Of a DNA stretch of 5,817 bases, positions 1 through 5,768 are shown in pieces. Each line of letters begins with the position of its first letter. The first letter of the stretch is position 1. The translations under genes were made by a program, and so were the position numbers. Source of the DNA: an uncultured Gammaproteobacteria bacterium (lineage in GTDB: Bacteria; Pseudomonadota; Gammaproteobacteria; Nitrosococcales; Methylophagaceae); contig CAJXPP010000149.1 of the NCBI GenBank assembly GCA_913058195.1, forward strand, positions 1-5,817, read 5' to 3'. The notes under the pieces were generated by a model that saw only the letters and a program-made list of their open reading frames with translations, did no database searches and was not told where the DNA came from.

Positions 1-47
1 CTACACAGAGTAGATCGTCGGCAGCGTCAGATGTGTATAAGAGACAG
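1..47 (+). other. Nextera/Tn5 sequencing adapter (contaminant)
   Basis: This is library adapter, not genomic DNA. In order it holds the tail of the P5 oligo (1-6), the 8-base i5 index AGAGTAGA (7-14), the Nextera Read 1 segment TCGTCGGCAGCGTC (15-28) and the 19-base Tn5 mosaic end AGATGTGTATAAGAGACAG (29-47). The order and sequence match the known Nextera design. The same block recurs in reverse complement at the other end. Genomic sequence starts at base 48. Confidence 0.98.
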
Positions 48-320
48 GTTATCAGCGTTGCTGAAGGTTTATCTTACTTGGCGATCTTATGCGTTACACT
101 TGACTTAATAAGTAGAGATTTTGTTTTTTATCTTGGTATGTTCCATGGGCTTTTGTTCATGATTTATCTTGCTCTATCGTTAACTCTAGCTGAGAAGAAA
201 GGTTGGTCAATTCTAATTTGGCTAACATTGTTTTTTGCTGCTGTCGTTCCATTCGCTTTCCTAGTCGTTGAATTTTTATTACGAAAGGAATCAGCTAAGG
301 AAGAACTAGCAATAGCTTAA
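48..320 (+). CDS. DUF3817-family small integral membrane protein, 5'-truncated
   Basis: This is the 3' part (90 codons plus TAA) of a gene for a small inner-membrane protein. The open frame can be extended to a GTG at 33, but its first five residues, MYKRQ, are encoded by adapter, so the true start is missing. The visible protein has three hydrophobic stretches: roughly the first 20 residues after the join, a second around the GMFHGLLF motif, and a long third one ending in a charged tail (LLRKESAKEELAIA). The early EGLSYL motif and the GMFHGLLF motif fit the DUF3817 family, whose members are about 90-110 residues, so perhaps only 10-20 residues are lost. The family has no established biochemical role. 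The gene converges on rlmKL. The family call rests on remembered motif spacing and is fairly firm; no function is inferred. Confidence 0.75.
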   Translation, partial: VISVAEGLSYLAILCVTLDLISRDFVFYLGMFHGLLFMIYLALSLTLAEKKGWSILIWLTLFFAAVVPFAFLVVEFLLRKESAKEELAIA

Positions 321-353
321 TATGGTAAGTTTAAACAATAGTATTAAATGCAG

Positions 354-385
354 ATAACAATGCGATACAAGAGGGATGCCAAAGC
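354..385 (+). other. possible attC-like (integron recombination site) half
   Basis: About 33 bases after the stop of the membrane-protein gene lies ATAACAA (354-360), then CAAGAGGGA (368-376) and TGCCAAAGC (377-385). As I remember it, the left side of Vibrio superintegron attC repeats has the same order: ATAACAA, CAAGAGGGA, then TGTCAACGC. A complete attC would need a complementary right arm ending in a GTTR-type box, and I find none in 386-570. This could be a decayed site, a diverged one, or chance. It is reported as a weak resemblance only. Confidence 0.2.
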
Positions 386-508
386 TCCGTGCGCGCCACG
401 TTAACCTCTGAAAAAAACAAAAGGTCCAGTGGTAGCTTTTAAATCATTGGCACTGAAGCGGTTAACAAGCAAACAAGGGCAAAGTACCAAACAGTTTGAA
501 AGGAATCT

Positions 509-547
509 AATCAATGGTGTCGTTCTCGATTGACTCCACCATTGATT
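509..547 (-). terminator. hairpin between convergent genes, possible rlmKL terminator
   Basis: AATCAATGGTG (509-519) and CACCATTGATT (537-547) are perfect 11-bp inverted repeats around a 17-nt loop. The hairpin lies 23 bp beyond the rlmKL stop codon and between two genes that converge. The rlmKL-sense strand is moderately T-rich after the stem (AGATTCCTTTC) but has no true U-run. The plus-sense side has none either. Rho-independent termination is therefore plausible but not canonical. The structure could instead protect the mRNA 3' end or serve as a protein-binding site. Confidence 0.35.
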
Positions 548-570
548 CAACCTCAAACTAGGCCCTGCTG

Positions 571-2781
571 TTACCCTTTCTTAATCGTCCAACAATAATG
601 AATCTTAGGGTTCCGCTTGAAATCCTCCGGCAAGGTCGCATGGCTAATATTCTTAATCTCAAACTTAGATAACGCTTTATCTTCCATCTTAAAATCACGA
701 CGATTAGTTGAGAAAATCAAGGTTCCATTTTTTGTTAACAGATTAGCCGTCATGCTAATTAACGACACATGATCACGTTGAATATCAAACACCCCTTCCA
801 TACGGGTTGAGTTTGAAAACGTCGGTGGATCAAGAAAGATCAAACCATATCGTTCTGGTTCTTGCTGTGCCGACTGCAGCCATTCTAAACAATTAGCGCG
901 TACATAACGATGTTTATCAGCACTAAAACCATTCAGCGCCATATTTTCTCGTGCCCAGTCTAAATAGGTATTAGACATATCAACTGTGGTGGTTGATTCT
1001 GCATTACCTGCTGCAGCATAAACTGTAGCTGAACCCGTATAAGCAAATAGATTAAGAAATGCTTGGTCAGCCGCTTGTTGTGCAATCATTTGACGGGTGG
1101 TTCTATGATCTAAGAATAAACCCGTATCTAAATAATCCGTTAGATTAATCCAAAAATCCAAGCCTGACTCATTGACTTTCAATCGCTGTTTTTGTGATGC
1201 TTGAGCTTCATATTGCTGTGTGCCACGTTGTTTCTGACGAAGTTTCAAGGCAATATTGGCAGCAGGTATTTCTAATACTTGTGGAATTATTGCCATAACA
1301 TCATTTAGACGCTGCACGGCTTTTTCTGGATCAATCGTTTTTGGTGGTGCATATTCTTGAACATGAACATGGTTTCCATAGAGATCAATCGCCACGGCAT
1401 AATCAGGCAAGTCGGCATCATAAAGACGGTAACATTCTGTTTTGTTTTTTCTGGCCCACTTTCCTAAATGCTTAAGGTTTTTCTTAAGTCTATTGGCAAA
1501 CATTTCAGCATTTTCTGATAATTCAATTTCTTGTTGAATAACTGGCGCGGTCTCTTCAACTTCAAGCTCAGCCTCTTCAACAAATTGCTCTGTTTTCTGT
1601 GCATGGAGAGATACGGGCCGTGGTGCTCGGAAACAAAGCACCTGACAAGGAATGGGCCCATTATCAAATGGTGTACTATCAAACAAAGTTAAACCGGTGT
1701 ACTTAGCCAAACTTTCATTATCTGTGATCATGGTGGTACGCCATGCTGGATACGATTCAGTGGCTATATTACCCAAGCTTTCATACAAGTAATGCAACTC
1801 TGAGACATCACCCATTCGTTCACCGTACGGTGGATTACACACAATCAAACCACTGGTCGGTAATGATTTTGCTTGTGATGGCCAATCTAATAATTCGCGG
1901 TGTTCAACACTTATACGATCCGCTAAACCTATCTCAGCAATATTAGCCCGTGCTGCTGCCACTGCTTTAGCATCGGCATCACCACCTGTCATATGAGGTA
2001 ATCTTGCTAAACCACTATGTCGACGTCGTTCTGCTTCAGCTTTTAAGGCCTTCCAAGCATCTTTATCGTGTTGCTTCCAATATAAGAAACCAAAATATTC
2101 ACGATGGCTACCTGGTGCGATATCGGCGGCCATCATGGCTGCTTCGATCAGGATCGTGCCTGAACCACACATAGGGTCAATTAATCCCCAACCTTGTTTG
2201 GCTAATCTTGGCCATTCAGCTGTCAGCAAAATTGCTGATGCTAAATGCTCTTTTAGTGGTGCTTGTGTTGTTACAACTCGATAACCACGCTTATGTAAGC
2301 TTTCACCAGAAAGATCGATACTGACAATCGCTTGATTGTTTTTTAGGTATACATTAATTCGTAAATCTGGCTGATGTAAATCAACCGAAGGACGTTCACC
2401 GGTTTGCTCACGAAAGCGATCAACGATGCCATCTTTTACACGCTGAGCGCCGTATTGAGTATGATGAATTTTAGAACGGAAACTATTAAAATCGACTGCG
2501 ATAGTGGTTCCTTCCGCATCAATGTGATCTTCCCATGGTAATTCAACAATACCTTGATATAACTCGTCGGTTGTTTTAGCTGAGAAATGTGCAATTGGCA
2601 TTAATACACGAATGGCAACTCGTGACCATAAACACACCCGGTACGCGTCTTCCAGAGTACCAATAAAACGAACATTACCTTGTTCCTGTTTGGTCTCTTT
2701 AATGCCCATTTCGGCAAGTTCTTTTGCCAACATAGGCAACATGCCACGGGCGGCGGTAACGGAAAATTTCTGTTTTGTCAT
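571..2781 (-). CDS. rlmL: bifunctional 23S rRNA methyltransferase RlmKL (m2G2445 / m7G2069)
   Basis: This 736-residue cytoplasmic enzyme modifies 23S rRNA during large-subunit assembly. In E. coli the N-terminal RlmL half makes m2G2445 and the C-terminal RlmK half makes m7G2069. A THUMP RNA-binding region spans about residues 45-155. The first Rossmann methyltransferase has its SAM motif DPMCGSGT at 202-209 and the catalytic NPPYGER at 316-322. An acidic linker (about 398-424) leads to the second methyltransferase, with RLYDADLPDY at 452-461, NLFAYTGSATV at 577-587 and LDPPTFSNS at 650-658. All key motifs are intact. The protein is about 34 residues longer than the 702-residue E. coli enzyme, partly because of the linker. 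The start at 2781 aligns with the E. coli N-terminus (SVTAARG against FASTARG), although no clear Shine-Dalgarno precedes it. It is divergent from yhbY. The call is secure by alignment to the remembered E. coli sequence. Confidence 0.97.
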   Translation of the reverse strand: MTKQKFSVTAARGMLPMLAKELAEMGIKETKQEQGNVRFIGTLEDAYRVCLWSRVAIRVLMPIAHFSAKTTDELYQGIVELPWEDHIDAEGTTIAVDFNSFRSKIHHTQYGAQRVKDGIVDRFREQTGERPSVDLHQPDLRINVYLKNNQAIVSIDLSGESLHKRGYRVVTTQAPLKEHLASAILLTAEWPRLAKQGWGLIDPMCGSGTILIEAAMMAADIAPGSHREYFGFLYWKQHDKDAWKALKAEAERRRHSGLARLPHMTGGDADAKAVAAARANIAEIGLADRISVEHRELLDWPSQAKSLPTSGLIVCNPPYGERMGDVSELHYLYESLGNIATESYPAWRTTMITDNESLAKYTGLTLFDSTPFDNGPIPCQVLCFRAPRPVSLHAQKTEQFVEEAELEVEETAPVIQQEIELSENAEMFANRLKKNLKHLGKWARKNKTECYRLYDADLPDYAVAIDLYGNHVHVQEYAPPKTIDPEKAVQRLNDVMAIIPQVLEIPAANIALKLRQKQRGTQQYEAQASQKQRLKVNESGLDFWINLTDYLDTGLFLDHRTTRQMIAQQAADQAFLNLFAYTGSATVYAAAGNAESTTTVDMSNTYLDWARENMALNGFSADKHRYVRANCLEWLQSAQQEPERYGLIFLDPPTFSNSTRMEGVFDIQRDHVSLISMTANLLTKNGTLIFSTNRRDFKMEDKALSKFEIKNISHATLPEDFKRNPKIHYCWTIKKG

Positions 2782-2799
2782 GAGGGTATTGGACTATCC

Positions 2800-2808
2800 T
2801 GATATAAT
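2800..2808 (+). promoter_or_regulatory. extended -10 promoter element for the yhbY operon
   Basis: TGATATAAT is a TGn extension (2800-2802) directly followed by a perfect TATAAT (2803-2808), the form of a sigma-70 extended -10 element. No good -35 lies 16-18 bp upstream (2780-2787 reads ATGAGGGT), as is often tolerated when the extension is present. Transcription would start near 2815 and give a leader of about 26 nt before the yhbY ATG. The element lies in the 59-bp gap shared with the divergent rlmKL start, so the two genes may compete for or share control. Confidence 0.5.
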
Positions 2809-2840
2809 TTCAGACTATTTTAATACAGGTAGCACACTCC

Positions 2841-3137
2841 ATGGCAGTTAATGATAAACAAAAGCGATTCTTAAAAGGTTTAGCTCACCCTTTAAAACCC
2901 GTTGTTATGATTGGTAACAAAGGCCTAACAGACAATGTCTTGGCTGAGATCGACAATGCACTTGAGCAGCACGAATTGATTAAAGTGCGTGTATCTGGCT
3001 TAGAGAAAGCTGATCGTACCGCAATGGTAGAAGAAATCGCGCTTAAATCGAGTGCAAATTTAGTTACTCTTATTGGCCATATTGCTGTTTTATATCGCGC
3101 TGCTAAAGAACCAACTATTCAATTACCGAAAAAATAA
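2841..3137 (+). CDS. yhbY: YhbY, CRM-domain ribosome assembly RNA-binding protein
   Basis: This 98-residue protein consists almost entirely of one CRM (CRS1-YhbY) RNA-binding domain. The E. coli protein is 97 residues and associates with pre-50S particles. The sequence follows E. coli closely: the N-terminal LKGLAHPLKPVV, the conserved loop IGNKGLT (residues 24-30, GxxG type) that contacts RNA, and HELIKVRV in the middle. The C-terminus ends IQLPKK where E. coli has ISLPR. The ATG at 2841 matches the E. coli start; a weak AGG (2827-2829) lies 11 nt upstream. It is the first gene of a four-gene run driven by the extended -10 at 2800-2808. In E. coli yhbY is divergent from another 23S rRNA methyltransferase gene, rlmE. 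Here the divergent partner is rlmKL, so the link with rRNA modification is kept but the partner differs. Confidence 0.95.
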   Translation: MAVNDKQKRFLKGLAHPLKPVVMIGNKGLTDNVLAEIDNALEQHELIKVRVSGLEKADRTAMVEEIALKSSANLVTLIGHIAVLYRAAKEPTIQLPKK

Positions 3138-3154
3138 TTTCAAGGACGTAAGTC

Positions 3155-3766
3155 ATGATTGAAAAGCCTGCTATTACAGATGCCAAAATTGATAAAGTCA
3201 TTGCTGAACGTTGGAGCGGTCGTGCATACGATCCATCGACTCCAGTGAGCAATGACAATATTACTTCTATCTGTGAAGCTGCTCGCTGGGCGCCGTCTTG
3301 TTATGGCGATCAACCATGGCGATTTATTGTTTGGAATAAGTTTGAAGATGAGACTAACTGGCAACAAGCAATTGATTGCTTATCACCTGGTAACCAAGAC
3401 TGGGCTAAGAATGCACCAATATTGATTCTAGCTGCGTCAGTGAACAGCTTCACTCACGATAGTAGTGAAAATCGCTGGGGAGCATATGACACTGGTGCTG
3501 CGAGTATTAGCTTATGCTTGCAAGCGACTTCACTAGGACTGATGACTCATCAAATGGGCGGCTTTGACAGTGGTAAAATCAAACTAGTTGCTAAAGCGCC
3601 TGACGATACTAGCTGTTGGGCTATGATTGCAGTCGGACATCCTGCTGCTTTAGATAGCCTGAGTGAAGAACAACTAGAACGGGAACTAAAGGCACGTGAA
3701 CGGCGTCCTCTTTCTGAACAGTTTTTCAGTAATCAATGGGATAGCCCAGTTAATTCAGGAGAATAA
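3155..3766 (+). CDS. nitroreductase-family FMN oxidoreductase
   Basis: This 203-residue cytoplasmic flavoprotein probably binds FMN as a homodimer and takes electrons from NAD(P)H. The physiological substrate cannot be read from sequence. Family signatures are in order: the N-terminal FMN phosphate motif RWSGRAYD (19-26), ARWAPSCYGDQPWRF (43-57), the central helix segment RWGAYDTGAAS, GLMTHQMGGFD, the AVGHPA loop, and a C-terminal RRPLSEQFF tail. The second motif has Tyr-Gly-Asp where many nitroreductases have an Asn near the flavin, which may mark a subfamily rather than a defect. No signal peptide or membrane segment is visible. A strong AAGGA (3142-3146) sits 8 nt before the ATG and fixes the start. 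It follows yhbY by 17 bp with no terminator, so the two are probably cotranscribed. The family call is firm; the function within it is open. Confidence 0.9.
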   Translation: MIEKPAITDAKIDKVIAERWSGRAYDPSTPVSNDNITSICEAARWAPSCYGDQPWRFIVWNKFEDETNWQQAIDCLSPGNQDWAKNAPILILAASVNSFTHDSSENRWGAYDTGAASISLCLQATSLGLMTHQMGGFDSGKIKLVAKAPDDTSCWAMIAVGHPAALDSLSEEQLERELKARERRPLSEQFFSNQWDSPVNSGE

Positions 3767-3768
3767 AT

Positions 3769-4236
3769 ATGAACGTTACTTTGATAATTAGCGCTGTATT
3801 ACTTAGCACTCCAGCTATGGCCGCAGAAAAAATCTATTTAGATCGTTTGAAAGATACCCTTATCTGTCATCATTGTAATTTAAGTGATGCACAATTACAG
3901 GGACAAGATTTCAGCGGTGCGGATATGAGCGAAGCCCTTCTAACAGGCATTAATCTAAGTGATACTAAATTAGTTGGTGCTTGGTTTACTCGCTCTCGTG
4001 TTCAAAATGCTAATTTCGAAAATGCAGATCTATCTACCTCTTTAATGGATTATGCCAACTTTACTGGTGTTAATTTTAAAGGTGCAAAACTGGATGGTGC
4101 AAAACTAAATTTTGCCAATTTAACTAATGCCACTCTTAAAGGTGCCAGTATTAAAGACACCAGTCTTCGTGGTGTTTTATTCTGTAATACCACCATGCCA
4201 GATGGCGAAATCAATAATAGTGGCTGTGAAAAATAA
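3769..4236 (+). CDS. exported pentapeptide-repeat protein with four cysteines
   Basis: This 155-residue protein begins with a short Sec-type signal: a hydrophobic core over residues 3-14 and then TPAMA, with cleavage likely after Ala18. Export to the periplasm is therefore inferred. From Cys36 to Asn150 the sequence is 23 consecutive five-residue repeats in unbroken register, of the A(D/N)LxG kind with Leu, Phe, Met, Ile or Val at the centre. This should form a right-handed quadrilateral beta-helix of nearly six coils. Four cysteines flank it: C33 and C36 as a CxxC before the first coil, and C139 and C153 at the end (FCNTTMPDG then SGC). They may form disulfides in the periplasm. No catalytic residues are recognised. 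AGGAG (3757-3761) lies inside the last codons of the nitroreductase gene, leaving a 2-bp gap, so translation is probably coupled. DNA gyrase-protecting pentapeptide proteins are cytoplasmic, so a Qnr-like role is unlikely. Confidence 0.88.
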   Translation: MNVTLIISAVLLSTPAMAAEKIYLDRLKDTLICHHCNLSDAQLQGQDFSGADMSEALLTGINLSDTKLVGAWFTRSRVQNANFENADLSTSLMDYANFTGVNFKGAKLDGAKLNFANLTNATLKGASIKDTSLRGVLFCNTTMPDGEINNSGCEK

Positions 4237-4505
4237 TGACCGAAGATAATAAATCAACACAACGCATTATTGTTGCTTCAACAAAAAGTGTCGGCATTTC
4301 ACTTATCCTGACATTTTTGTTTGGTCCTCTAGGTATGCTTTACAGCACGATCTGGGGTGCAATAATTATGATAATTGTTAGCATTATTATCGGAACAGTA
4401 ACATTTGGTACCGGGGTTTTCCTCATTTGGCCAATATGCATGATATGGGGCGCTTTTGCCGCCGCATCTTATAATAAAAAACTGTTCAATGAGATTGGCC
4501 AATAA
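4236..4505 (+). CDS. small hydrophobic membrane protein of unknown function
   Basis: This 89-residue protein has a polar N-terminus (MTEDNKSTQR), then a hydrophobic segment at about 17-37 containing FGPLGMLYS, and a second long hydrophobic stretch at about 40-76 that could be one or two further helices. It ends in a basic-polar tail (SYNKKLFNEIGQ). I recall similar small proteins with GPLGxxY and WPICMIWxxxAAxxYN motifs annotated only as hypothetical membrane proteins, and I know no function. The ATG shares its A with the last base of the upstream TAA stop (TAATG), a classic reinitiation arrangement. No separate Shine-Dalgarno is obvious, so translation likely depends on the pentapeptide gene. 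It is the last gene of the yhbY run. Confidence 0.75.
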   Translation: MTEDNKSTQRIIVASTKSVGISLILTFLFGPLGMLYSTIWGAIIMIIVSIIIGTVTFGTGVFLIWPICMIWGAFAAASYNKKLFNEIGQ

Positions 4506-4533
4506 ACAGCACCTCTTTTGATTCTATACACTA

Positions 4534-4547
4534 TATAACGCGTTATA
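4534..4547. repeat. perfect 14-bp palindrome upstream of hrpA
   Basis: TATAACGCGTTATA is its own reverse complement, and the flanking bases (A at 4533, A at 4548) do not extend it. It lies 28 bp after the membrane-protein stop and 16 bp before the proposed hrpA start, in the only gap between the two genes. Its TATAAC or TTATAA parts could act as a -10, but no good -35 is seen. It could be an operator for a dimeric regulator. It is too AT-rich and has too short a loop to be a convincing terminator. Confidence 0.4.
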
Positions 4548-4563
4548 AAAACAACATACTATT

Positions 4564-5768
4564 TTGAAACAAACACTACTTAAGCTCGAAAATTCAGTTA
4601 AAAATGCTATGTTGGCCGACCAATTCCCTTTGCGTCGTCGCCTGCAAAACTTACGCAGAAATACCGATATCAAACCTGAACAAATCAGCGCTCTGGAAAA
4701 ACAGATCGCTAAGTCAGTTCAATTACGTTCATTACGCCAGCAACAGCTGCCTAAACCGACTTTTGAGAATGACTTACCGGTTATTGATCGTCGCAAAGAG
4801 ATTGCTAAAGCAATATCAGATAATCAAGTCATCATTCTCAGTGGTGAAACAGGGTCTGGTAAAACAACACAGTTACCAAAAATATGTTTAGAGTTAGGTC
4901 GTGGTGTTGCAGGATTGATTGGCCATACCCAACCCCGTCGTATTGCAGCCCGTACTGTGGCGACACGGATTGCCGAAGAATTAAAATCTGAACTCGGTGA
5001 TATTGTAGGTTATAAAGTTCGTTTTCATGATCAAGTAAAAGCCGATCGTAGTTACATCAAGCTAATGACTGATGGTATTTTATTAGCTGAAACTCAAAAT
5101 GATAAATTTCTAAATCAGTATGACACTATTATTATTGATGAAGCCCATGAACGCAGTCTTAACATCGACTTTTTACTTGGTTATCTCAAACAATTACTTC
5201 CAAAACGTCCTGATTTAAAAGTCATTATCACCTCAGCAACCATTGATACAACCCGTTTTTCACAACATTTTAATAATGCGCCCGTTATTGAAGTAACAGG
5301 CCGAACTTATCCTGTCGAAGTGCGTTACCGCCCTCCTGCTGGAGACGATGACGAGCAACGTGATTACGATATGATCCGTGGCATTGTTGAAGCTGTTGAT
5401 GAATTATGTAAAGAAGGTCAAGGTGATGTATTAGTCTTTTTATCAGGTGAACGTGATATTAAAGATGTGTCGGAAGCTTTACGTAAACATCATCCAGCCA
5501 ATACGGAAATTTTACCTCTGCTTGCTCGACAATCTGCAGCAGAACAAAACCGTGTTTTTAAAATAGGCTCTCAGCGAAGACGCATTATTCTTACTACCAA
5601 TGTTGCTGAAACATCATTAACTGTACCCGGTATTCGTTATGTCGTTGATCCCGGTTTTGCACGAATCAGTCGTTATAGCGTGCGCAATAAAGTGCAACGC
5701 TTACCAATAGAAAAAATATCACAATCCAGTGCCAATCAACGTTCTGGACGTTGTGGTCGTGTGGCTGC
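4564..5768 (+). CDS. hrpA: HrpA, DEAH-box ATP-dependent RNA helicase, 3'-truncated
   Basis: These are the first 401 codons of a helicase that is about 1300 residues in E. coli; the rest lies beyond the contig end. HrpA is a cytoplasmic ATP-dependent RNA helicase, implicated in mRNA processing and in dealing with stalled ribosomes. Counting from the proposed start, the motifs are Walker A GETGSGKTT (94-102), TQPRR, DEAH with ERSLN after it (192-199), SAT (224-226), a GRTYPVEVRY segment, TNVAETSLT (345-353) and the arginine-finger motif QRSGRCGR (392-399). All are intact. The frame opens after a TAA at 4546-4548. The first ATG is at 4609, but similarity to the E. coli N-terminus extends upstream of it, so I chose TTG at 4564; no clear Shine-Dalgarno supports either start. 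The frame runs on into adapter, which would add the false residues CLLYTSDAADD. Identity is secure; only the start is uncertain. Confidence 0.93.

Noticed and set aside
400..466. GTTAACC (400-406) and GGTTAAC (460-466) inverted pair as a second hairpin
   Set aside because: The arms are only 7 bp, are separated by 53 nt and have poor inner pairing; GTTAAC is self-complementary, so chance is likely.
1464..1682. 72-codon open frame on the minus strand within rlmKL
   Set aside because: It is a different frame of the same strand within a fully conserved gene, has low-complexity composition and no recognisable family.
1743..1946. 67-codon open frame antisense to rlmKL
   Set aside because: It is opposite the conserved NPPY region of RlmKL, and no domain or ribosome binding site was seen.
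2612..2851. 79-codon open frame antisense to the rlmKL start and running into yhbY
   Set aside because: It overlaps two well-supported genes, and its sequence reflects the complement of the THUMP-domain codons.
3140..3367. 75-codon open frame antisense to the nitroreductase start
   Set aside because: It is the complement of a conserved FMN-binding region and has no independent support.
3769..4236. Qnr-like quinolone-resistance pentapeptide protein
   Set aside because: It has a signal peptide and terminal cysteines, and at 155 residues it is shorter than the roughly 218-residue Qnr proteins, so it is not expected to meet gyrase in the cytoplasm.
4604..4891. 95-codon plus-strand open frame at the start of hrpA
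   Set aside because: It is out of frame with HrpA, whose Walker A and upstream residues match E. coli in the other frame.
48..5768. CRISPR array, tRNA, rRNA or riboswitch
   Set aside because: No regularly spaced repeats, cloverleaf or known leader motif was seen; gaps between genes are short except for 321-570.
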